Assembly (NCBI GenBank): GCA_017885365.1
Contig: JAFNGD010000052.1
Coordinates: 1-6,611 of the forward strand
DNA length: 6,611 nt
Source of the DNA: Nitrospirota bacterium
GTDB taxonomy: Bacteria; Nitrospirota; UBA9217
Direction of reading: 5' to 3'
The position numbers and the translations under genes were made by a program. Within the stretch, counting starts at the first letter, position 1. The number at the start of each line of letters is the position of its first letter. Of the stretch, positions 1 to 5,388 are shown in pieces. The notes beneath the pieces were generated by a model. It did not search any database and had not been told where the DNA came from. It worked only from the letters and a program-made list of their open reading frames with translations.

Positions 1-1241
1 TGCCCCAGCGCATCCACGATGGTCATCTTTGCGGACCGCCGCGCAGGCACGTACGCCGCGATCAGCGCCAGCACCGCCAGGGACAGGACGCTCCGGCCAA
101 GTATCGGCCAGACCAGGTCCACCCGCAGCGGCACGGGATTCGACGAACCAGGAGGCACGTATGTGGGATGCATCGCCGTGATGATTCCGTAGACCGTGAA
201 GAAGAAGATGAATCCTATCACGCTCCCCAGTATTCCCAGGAGGGCCCCTTCGGTGGCGAAGAGGGCCTTCACTCCAAGCCGCTTCAGGCCCAGGGCGCGC
301 AGAGTGCCGATCTCGCGGGTCCGCTCCATGACCGACATACTCATGGTATTGACTACGCTCATCACCACGATCACCAGCACGATGATGAAGATGAACAGGA
401 AGATCATGTCGAAGAGGTTCTTGACCTGCTTGTAGAACACCGACAGCTCGTTCCAGGTCCGCATCTCGACGCTGAAGCCCGCATCCGCGAGGTCCTTCTG
501 GAGCCGGCCCATCACTGCCGCCAGGTTCTTTCCGTTCCGCCCATCCTTCAGGAGGACCACCAAGCGCTCGGCGCCGTAAAAGTCCATCAGGTCCTGGGAA
601 TGGCGGAAGGTCGTGAGCAGCATCTTGTCGTTCGTTGCGGTGTTCCCGGTGTTATAGATGCCCGTGATCTTCGCGTCCAGAGCGTTCGCCATGCCGGTAT
701 AGGTGTTCGAGAGGATGACCGCTTCGCTCCCGACCTTCAGGTCCAGCATGGCTGCCAGTTCGGACCCGATCACGACGCCTATCTTCTCCTTGTCGTCGAG
801 ATAGGTCCCGCTGAAGCTCGTATACTTCGACAGGTCGCCCCGGATCTCCTTGTCGTCAGCAGGCACCAGACCCTCGGCGATGAAGATGGTCGAGTTCTTG
901 CCATTCGACAGGATGCCCGAGGTCGATAACCGCGGCGTTACGAGCCGGACGTCGGTTTCTTTGCGCACGATGCCCGAGATGCGCTCGACCTCGTCCTTGC
1001 TGAACTGGAACTTCTCAGGATGGAGCTTGCCCTGATCCAGGTAGCCCTTCTTGAAGATCGTGATATGCCCCAGCCCCTCGCCGTGGATGGCCGCGTTCGT
1101 CAGCCCCTCGTAGGTGCTGTGCACGTAACCCTGGAACAGATTGATCGCCGCATAGCCGAGCGCGATGGCCAGGACCGTCATCAGGCTGCGCCTGCCGTTC
1201 TTGATGATGTTCCTGAGCGATATGGTAAGCCACATGAACAT
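1..1241 (-). CDS. FtsX/MacB-type ABC transporter permease, 3' end cut by window edge
   Basis: This is the inner-membrane subunit of an ABC exporter of the LolC/E-MacB (FtsX-like) type. Such permeases couple cytoplasmic ATP hydrolysis to movement of lipoproteins, peptides or drugs in the periplasm. The 413 visible residues show the family layout: one membrane helix near residues 18-38, a large periplasmic domain (about 40-270), then three helices near 275-300, 327-353 and 376-398. The segment after the second helix, around VNTMSMSVMERTREIGTLRALG (residues 297-318), is the typical FtsX cytoplasmic coupling region. The visible end, PARRSAKMTIVDALG, is the usual C-terminus, so only a few residues should be missing beyond base 1. 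The ATG at 1241 is preceded by AGGAGG at 1252-1247 with 5-nt spacing; a second in-frame ATG at 1235 is less well placed. Its partner ATPase lies upstream, across a repeat-filled gap. The substrate cannot be read from the sequence. Confidence 0.93.
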   Translation of the reverse strand, partial: MFMWLTISLRNIIKNGRRSLMTVLAIALGYAAINLFQGYVHSTYEGLTNAAIHGEGLGHITIFKKGYLDQGKLHPEKFQFSKDEVERISGIVRKETDVRLVTPRLSTSGILSNGKNSTIFIAEGLVPADDKEIRGDLSKYTSFSGTYLDDKEKIGVVIGSELAAMLDLKVGSEAVILSNTYTGMANALDAKITGIYNTGNTATNDKMLLTTFRHSQDLMDFYGAERLVVLLKDGRNGKNLAAVMGRLQKDLADAGFSVEMRTWNELSVFYKQVKNLFDMIFLFIFIIVLVIVVMSVVNTMSMSVMERTREIGTLRALGLKRLGVKALFATEGALLGILGSVIGFIFFFTVYGIITAMHPTYVPPGSSNPVPLRVDLVWPILGRSVLSLAVLALIAAYVPARRSAKMTIVDALG

Positions 1242-1263
1242 ATGAACCTCCTGATTAATTCAG

Positions 1264-1467
1264 CCACAGAGACGCAGAGATTATAAGCAAGCCCTTTGAC
1301 ACGGATAAAGGCAGATTTGACTTCTGATAAATTCGGATTAAATCTGACGCCTTAAAATTAATATCCTGTCTCATCCGCCGTTATCATAGCCGTTATCTGT
1401 GTTAATCAGTGTCAAAGGTTTTGATCTTTATCTAAAGTCTCTCCTCCGTGTCTCCGTGACTCCGTGG
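1264..1467. repeat. Intergenic repeat element with inverted terminal octamers
   Basis: This roughly 204-bp non-coding element separates the two exporter genes. Its left end has two octamers, CCACAGAG and ACGCAGAG (1264-1279). Its right end has three, CTCCGTGT, CTCCGTGA and CTCCGTGG (1444-1467). The reverse complement of the last right octamer is CCACGGAG, which differs from the left one by a single base. Inside is a second inverted pair, CCTTTGACAC at 1293-1302 and GTGTCAAAGG at 1409-1418, and a shorter one, AGATTT (1313-1318) with AAATCT (1340-1345). The nested symmetry suggests a long imperfect cruciform or hairpin, as in MITE-like or other palindromic intergenic repeats. No transposase is present. 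I recall similar repeats dispersed in deltaproteobacterial and Nitrospirota genomes, but cannot check that here. Confidence 0.7.
1280..1308 (-). promoter_or_regulatory. Possible promoter for the permease inside the repeat element
   Basis: Reading on the minus strand, a perfect TATAAT hexamer occupies 1285-1280. A weak -35-like TTATCC lies at 1308-1303, giving a 17-nt spacer. The -10 lies 38 nt upstream of the permease ATG and points towards it. The -35 matches the TTGACA consensus at only three positions, so the call rests mainly on the -10. If real, the repeat element would provide the permease with transcription independent of the ATPase gene. Confidence 0.35.
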
Positions 1468-1485
1468 TGAATATTGATCTGATTT

Positions 1486-1600
1486 ATCCGCCGTTATCAT
1501 CAGTTCAAATCAGTGTCAAAGATTTTGATCTCTCCCCTTTGTCCCTTTGTCCCCTTGTCCCCGTGTCCCCGTGTCCCCGCGTCACCGCGTCTCCGTGTCG
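1486..1600. repeat. Second, partial copy of the repeat element (right half)
   Basis: Two blocks of the first element recur here in the same order and orientation. ATCCGCCGTTATCAT is identical at 1373-1387 and 1486-1500. A 24-nt block starting AATCAGTGTCAAAG is found at 1404-1427 and 1508-1531 with one mismatch. The copy has lost the 16 nt between these blocks in the first element, keeping a shorter and different joint of 7 nt. As in the first element, it ends in an octamer array. It has no left half, so it is either a truncated second insertion or a local duplication. Confidence 0.65.
1537..1600. repeat. Tandem array of eight 8-bp units
   Basis: Eight uninterrupted octamers run from 1537 to 1600: CTTTGTCC, CTTTGTCC, CCTTGTCC, CCGTGTCC, CCGTGTCC, CCGCGTCA, CCGCGTCT and CCGTGTCG. 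Variants change step by step along the array, and identical units are adjacent, as expected from slippage or unequal exchange. The array ends 4 bp before the ATPase stop codon complement at 1605, so it forms the immediate 3' untranslated region of that gene. Because 8 is not a multiple of 3, it reads through all frames and creates low-complexity open frames on the plus strand that are not genes. Confidence 0.85.
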
Positions 1601-1604
1601 GACG

Positions 1605-2276
<672 letters not shown>

Positions 2277-2282
2277 ATCCGG

Positions 2283-2289
2283 TCCTCCC
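2283..2289 (-). promoter_or_regulatory. Ribosome binding site that fixes the ATPase start
   Basis: On the minus strand the sequence GGGAGGA ends 6 nt before the ATG at 2276. The site falls inside the seven extra codons that would be read from the alternative ATG at 2297, so the shorter protein is preferred. Confidence 0.7.
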
Positions 2290-2302
2290 TGCCCCATCAG
2301 TC

Positions 2303-2322
2303 ATTCCCGCGTAAGCGGGAAT
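2303..2322. repeat. Palindromic hairpin repeat ATTCCCGC-GTAA-GCGGGAAT
   Basis: A perfect 8-bp inverted repeat with a 4-nt loop: ATTCCCGC at 2303-2310, GTAA, GCGGGAAT at 2315-2322. It lies about 27 bp upstream of the ATPase start, within its probable leader. I recall this palindrome as a core found in dispersed intergenic repeats of many proteobacterial and related genomes, where spurious translation gives peptides such as SFPRKRESS; that frame is open here. In the mRNA it could fold just upstream of the ribosome site. There is no T-run on either side, so it is not a typical terminator. Confidence 0.7.
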
Positions 2323-2864
2323 CCAGTCCAGCCGCGACGTAGTCCGTTTATCTTGTCCTGAGCAAACGATACTGCACGACGAGGCGGAACGCAAGGAACG
2401 AGCGACGAACGGTAGAAATCAGGGGATGGATGGTAGAAAGGCGGGATGAAGGGAAATAGGGAATGGGTTTTGAGTGAGGCGGAATTTACGTATGCCTATT
2501 GTTTATCATTCAGGACTATACGGTGAGAGGTTAAATTTTTTTATATTGTCTACCGGAGTGTTGGGATTTTCGACATGTTAATAACTCCAGATTCATGTCT
2601 GACTCTGGACGCCCTTCGAGTTGATACACGTATAGTACACATGGCAGGTCCTGAGGAGGAAGGGGGAAGGTTTATTTTTGAACGAGATGTCTCTTTGATT
2701 GAGAAGTGACGCACAATGGTATATATTTAAAATAATGAGATAGGCTCATACGGTTTTGTCTCGTGCATGAGCGTGTTCTCGATGACCTGAATGCCTATGA
2801 GAACGAAAGGCAAGGCGGCCAGACCCTTTTATACCCTGACTATCGGAGGTTTACGTACGTTTCG
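2323..2864. other. Long non-coding region between divergent transcription units
   Basis: About 540 bp without a recognisable gene separate the minus-strand exporter from the plus-strand hydrolase operon. The part near 2340-2440 looks like further dispersed-repeat sequence next to the hairpin. The part from about 2480 is more AT-rich and includes a run of seven T at 2535-2541. Both units need promoters here, but none stands out. One weak candidate for the exporter, on the minus strand, is TTGCGT (2394-2389) and TATCGT (2371-2367 plus one base) with a 17-nt gap. For the hydrolase, TTGATT at 2695-2700 and TATATA at 2720-2725 are spaced 19 nt, longer than ideal. An open frame of 34 codons continues upstream from the hydrolase ATG to a GTG at 2763, but lacks a ribosome site. 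Confidence 0.6.
2845..2849 (+). promoter_or_regulatory. Ribosome-site-like GGAGG with long spacing
   Basis: GGAGG is the only good Shine-Dalgarno-like sequence near the hydrolase start, but 15 nt separate it from the ATG at 2865, more than the usual 5-9. No in-frame start codon lies at a better distance. This leaves some doubt about the true start. Confidence 0.35.
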
Positions 2865-3974
2865 ATGTTCAAACGTCTGGCATCGATAATCGCTGCATCG
2901 CTGGTGCTGATCACGGCCCTCTGCCTGGGCTGCGACTGGTATCTATCCAATTCTGTTCATTCAGAGGACGGTATGAAACAGCCTGCCAATTTCATCAACG
3001 GTAAATTTATTAATGCCGAACCAACGACTATCATGAAGCCGGGATCGACATGGGACTCGATCTACCAGTTCCTGTTCAAGGGCCATCAGGACCGTATGCC
3101 GAAGACCCCTATGCCGGTCGTGACCATGGACGGGTTTGCATGGCAACCGGCATCGGACGGGCTCCGGTTTGTCTGGCTCGGCCATTCGAGCGTTCTGGTG
3201 GAACTTGATCGCAGGCGTATTCTTATTGATCCCGTTTTTTCAGAACGCGCTTCATTCTTTTCATGGGCCGGACCGAAACGGTTCCAGCCTGCGCCGATCC
3301 CTGCGAAAGACCTGCCCGGTCTCGACGCGGTGCTCATCTCCCATGACCACTATGACCATCTGGACAAGACGACGATAAGGGACATCAGGGACAAGACAGC
3401 TTCTTTTCACGTTCCCCTCGGCATTGCAGCGCTGCTGGAGAGCTGGGGTGTCCCGAGATCGAAGATCCATGAGTACGCCTGGTGGGATGAACAGGAGATC
3501 GACGGCATGACGATCGTAGCCACACCAGCACGTCACTTTTCCGGTCGAGGCCTCTTTGACCGGAACAGAACGCTCTGGTGCTCATGGGTGCTATCCCGCA
3601 ACGGGAAGAAGGTATTTCACAGCGGTGATACAGGCATGACCGCCCAGTTCAAGGAGATCGGGAAGAAATACGGGCCCTTTGACATCGACTTCATCAAGAT
3701 CGCGGCGTACAACGAGAACTGGCCCGATATCCATCTGAATCCCGAACAGACGGTCGAGGCTCATCGCGATCTGGGCGGAAAAACGCTGGTCCCGATCCAT
3801 TGGGCCACGTTCGATCTTTCGCTCCACAGCTGGTACGAGCCGATCGAGCGGCTGGTGACAGCGGCAGAGCAGCGGAGCATGCGTGTCATAACGCCGAAGA
3901 TGGGGGAGTTCGTGGATCCGGAGCGCTATGAGAACGGGTATTGGTGGAAAGAGATGGTGCGCGCACCACAATAG
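2865..3974 (+). CDS. Membrane-anchored metallo-beta-lactamase-fold hydrolase, RomA/NAPE-PLD-like
   Basis: This 369-residue zinc hydrolase resembles the RomA / N-acyl-phosphatidylethanolamine phospholipase D branch of the metallo-beta-lactamase fold (Lactamase_B_2 type). Seen motifs, numbered from this ATG: GHSSVLVE at 106-113, DPVFSERAS from 122, HDHYDH at 160-165, PARHFSGRGLFDRNRT from 221 with H224, SGDTG at 253-257 with D255, and IHWATFDL with H312. These supply the full dinuclear ligand set by analogy with NAPE-PLD: H160, H162, D164, H165, H224, D255 and H312. The N-terminus has two basic residues and a hydrophobic stretch (about 5-22) ending LCLGC, so the enzyme should be secreted or anchored facing the periplasm; Cys23 is a poor lipobox match. 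The start at 2865 is chosen because it gives this signal-like N-terminus. A GTG at 2763 would add 34 residues in front of it. The substrate is unknown; a phospholipid is only a family-based guess. The YgaP-like gene follows after 22 bp. Confidence 0.9.
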   Translation: MFKRLASIIAASLVLITALCLGCDWYLSNSVHSEDGMKQPANFINGKFINAEPTTIMKPGSTWDSIYQFLFKGHQDRMPKTPMPVVTMDGFAWQPASDGLRFVWLGHSSVLVELDRRRILIDPVFSERASFFSWAGPKRFQPAPIPAKDLPGLDAVLISHDHYDHLDKTTIRDIRDKTASFHVPLGIAALLESWGVPRSKIHEYAWWDEQEIDGMTIVATPARHFSGRGLFDRNRTLWCSWVLSRNGKKVFHSGDTGMTAQFKEIGKKYGPFDIDFIKIAAYNENWPDIHLNPEQTVEAHRDLGGKTLVPIHWATFDLSLHSWYEPIERLVTAAEQRSMRVITPKMGEFVDPERYENGYWWKEMVRAPQ

Positions 3975-3996
3975 AACGAGGAAAGGAGCTTTAGAC

Positions 3997-4197
3997 ATGA
4001 ACTTCAATGTCGGAGGATTTGACAGGCTGGAAAGGATCGTGCACGGCACTGCCTTCATCCTGATCGGGATATTTCTGGTTTCCGGCGGATGGCGGTATGT
4101 GCTCGGAATATACGGGCTGATACGGCTGCTGACCGGTGTGTTTGCGGTCTGTCCGGTTTACTTTCCGTTCAGCTATACGACGAGGCGCGGGAAATAG
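3997..4197 (+). CDS. Small YgaP-like (DUF2892) inner-membrane protein
   Basis: This 66-residue protein matches the DUF2892/YgaP-like transmembrane family in pattern: an N-terminal NVGGFDRLERIVHGTA segment, a hydrophobic hairpin (about 16-29 and 33-50), and a terminal CPVYFPF motif with Cys52-Pro53. Family members occur alone or fused to rhodanese domains; their role is not established, although the conserved CP pair hints at sulfur or redox chemistry. The ATG at 3997 follows AGGAG (3984-3988) with 8-nt spacing. It lies 22 bp after the hydrolase stop on the same strand, so the two are probably co-transcribed. A stem-loop at 4349-4374 is the first strong hairpin downstream. Confidence 0.88.
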   Translation: MNFNVGGFDRLERIVHGTAFILIGIFLVSGGWRYVLGIYGLIRLLTGVFAVCPVYFPFSYTTRRGK

Positions 4198-4461
4198 ATC
4201 TTGGGAGGGACTATGGTCACCAAGGTCCACGTTCGGGATTTTCCTGTCTCGCTTTCCCCGTGAGGTACCGGGTGAAACGGCACCGGGGTATTCGATGCGC
4301 ACGGGGGGCGAGGATTTCAGGCAAGCCGGAGGACGTACAGAGTGGACACTGGGGGACTATAGGATGTCCCCTAGGTCTTGGAACGCACGGTACGGGGCGC
4401 GTCGTTGATCGCGTATTCTCGAGCCGCTTGTTAGCGAGCATGTCCTTCTACGGGCAGCCTA
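4198..4461. other. Convergent intergenic gap with no recognised gene
   Basis: The 264 bp between the convergent DUF2892 and beta-barrel genes contain no recognisable gene. A GGGAGG at 4203-4208 lies in front of an ATG at 4213, but that frame stops after 16 codons (MVTKVHVRDFPVSLSP) and none of the three plus frames continues into anything I recognise. It may be the start of a decayed gene. The gap also contains the stem-loop at 4349-4374 and one copy of the 9-mer TTGGAACGC at 4378-4386. Confidence 0.5.
4349..4374. terminator. Strong stem-loop between convergent genes, possible terminator
   Basis: CTGGGGGAC (4349-4357) pairs with GTCCCCTAG (4366-4374) around an 8-nt loop. The stem has nine base pairs including one G-T wobble. 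It lies about 150 bp after the DUF2892 stop and about 90 bp after the beta-barrel stop, so it could serve either strand. No T-run follows on either strand, so it is not a textbook intrinsic terminator. Confidence 0.4.
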
Positions 4462-5145
4462 TTAGAAGGCATAGGTCAGGTCAAGTGTCATACCTCTGAA
4501 TGAATCCTTAACCTGGGAGACATCTCCTTTCGTCGTCTCCCACTTATAACCGAGCTTCATCGCAAATTGTTTGGTGAAGACGGTCCTACCGCCGATCTCG
4601 GAGATCCACCCAGGCGCATCCTCGCGTGCCTGTCCTTCAGCCTTGAACCATGTGCTCAGATACGTTAGATTTCCGTAAAGCGAGGAAGTACCGATCAGGG
4701 GGGCTACTCCGCGAAGACTGTACGTCAGCCCATAGGAAAATTCTTTTGCTCCCGTTTCTTGTTCCTTGAATGATGAATTCCGGTACCCGAAGAAGAAGCC
4801 GACGTAGCGATTGAGCCATTTGCCGATCGCCAGATCGAGGTCTCTACGGTCAAACTCGGAGGTAACACCGGCTTCAGTGAATTTGTAATCGGATAGGGAC
4901 ATCAGGTATGAGGCTTCTATGACCGTGCCATTGTGGAACGTCACCTCAGATGCCGGACCGGTGAGTACGATGACGCTGTCGGATGTTTTTTGGCCCGTGC
5001 CCGGGATATCGCGTTTCCATTCGTTGACCCACGTCTTAAGCGCGGCGGTGACTTCGGTTCCGTCATTCCCCCCCTCTGCTTGGGCTGATCCGCCAATGCT
5101 CAACAACAGCGCGATTACCATACTACAGAGAACGCTTTTCAGCAT
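4462..5145 (-). CDS. Outer-membrane beta-barrel protein of unknown function
   Basis: A 227-residue exported protein. It begins with a signal peptide: basic Lys3, hydrophobic residues about 5-18, and a cleavage motif AQA after residue 23. After a hydrophilic stretch there are repeated alternating hydrophobic/polar segments with aromatic girdles, for example VGFFFGYRNSSF (115-126), FSYGLTYSL (136-144), SLYGNLTYLSTWF (155-167), FAMKLGYKWE (194-203) and the last strand GMTLDLTYAF. Ending in Phe after an alternating strand is the usual BamA-recognised C-terminal signal of outer-membrane proteins. The size suggests a small barrel of about eight strands. The ATG at 5145 is preceded by GGGAGGG with 4-5-nt spacing. 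I do not recognise a specific family, so no transport or adhesion role is claimed. It stands alone: the upstream hydrolase on the same strand is separated by a terminator-like hairpin. The 9-mer TTGGAACGC flanks the gene in inverted orientation. Confidence 0.85.
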   Translation of the reverse strand: MLKSVLCSMVIALLLSIGGSAQAEGGNDGTEVTAALKTWVNEWKRDIPGTGQKTSDSVIVLTGPASEVTFHNGTVIEASYLMSLSDYKFTEAGVTSEFDRRDLDLAIGKWLNRYVGFFFGYRNSSFKEQETGAKEFSYGLTYSLRGVAPLIGTSSLYGNLTYLSTWFKAEGQAREDAPGWISEIGGRTVFTKQFAMKLGYKWETTKGDVSQVKDSFRGMTLDLTYAF

Positions 5146-5195
5146 TGTTCCCTCCCTCTTACTGCGCAGCTGATGCCATAGGTTCCTGCCTGCAG

Positions 5196-5222
5196 ATTGT
5201 ATACAGTCTTGATATCCGGCAA
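5196..5222 (-). promoter_or_regulatory. Weak candidate promoter for the beta-barrel gene
   Basis: On the minus strand TTGCCG (5222-5217) and TACAAT (5201-5196) are separated by 15 nt, and the -10 lies about 50 nt upstream of the beta-barrel start. The -10 matches five of six consensus bases; the spacer is short. This is only a candidate. Confidence 0.25.
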
Positions 5223-5271
5223 GTGACCTAACGCGCTAAGCAAGTCTGCATCAGAGTGTCGAATGACATTT

Positions 5272-5280
5272 GCGTTCCAA
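5272..5280 (-). repeat. 9-mer TTGGAACGC, copy on minus strand
   Basis: GCGTTCCAA on the plus strand here is the inverse of TTGGAACGC at 4378-4386 and 5392-5400. This copy abuts the hydrolase terminator. The related word GTTCCAAAA occurs at 5274-5282 and again at 5346-5354. Three occurrences in about 1 kb are more than expected for one chosen 9-mer, but many words could have been picked, so significance is uncertain. Confidence 0.4.
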
Positions 5281-5300
5281 AACAGGGCCGGTAAGCCCTG
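5279..5300 (-). terminator. Likely intrinsic terminator of the serine hydrolase gene
   Basis: Read on the minus strand, CAGGGC pairs with GCCCTG around a 6-nt loop (5300-5283) and is followed directly by TTTT (5282-5279). It lies about 90 bp after the serine hydrolase stop. The stem is short at six base pairs and the T-run has only four residues, so efficiency may be moderate. It would separate the hydrolase transcript from the beta-barrel gene downstream. Confidence 0.55.
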
Positions 5301-5324
5301 AGCCTTGGCGATCCTTGTTATTCA

Positions 5325-5339
5325 TGCATTGAAAATGCA
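5325..5339. repeat. Short perfect hairpin TGCATT-GAA-AATGCA
   Basis: A 6-bp perfect inverted repeat with a 3-nt loop, about 50 bp downstream of the serine hydrolase stop. It is AT-rich and lacks a T-run. It may be part of the 3' untranslated region; no function can be assigned. Confidence 0.4.
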
Positions 5340-5388
5340 GATATTGTTCCAAAATTGATCGCTTTACCTGGTGTTCTGGAGGTCGATG

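Noticed and set aside
168..929. Long plus-strand open frame opposite the permease
   Set aside because: It lies antisense to a clear FtsX-type permease; its His/Asp/Glu/Arg-rich protein reflects the complementary codons of a GC-rich gene.
1537..1600. CRISPR-like array
   Set aside because: The units are contiguous 8-mers with no spacers, and no cas gene is present.
2641..2709. 22-codon frame MAGPEEEGGRFIFERDVSLIEK
   Set aside because: No ribosome site precedes it and the peptide resembles nothing I recognise; probably chance.
3591..4058. Minus-strand frame of 155 codons opposite the hydrolase and DUF2892 genes
   Set aside because: It is fully antisense to well-supported genes with conserved motifs and has no recognisable domain.
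4444..4469. Inverted pair CCTTCTA/TAGAAGG at the end of the beta-barrel gene
   Set aside because: The 7-bp stem overlaps the stop codon, has a 12-nt loop and no T-run, so it is too weak to call a terminator.
5226..5232. ACCTAAC resembling an integron attC end (RYYYAAC)
   Set aside because: No matching GTTRRRY is found at a suitable distance and no integrase is present; the 7-mer is too short to count.
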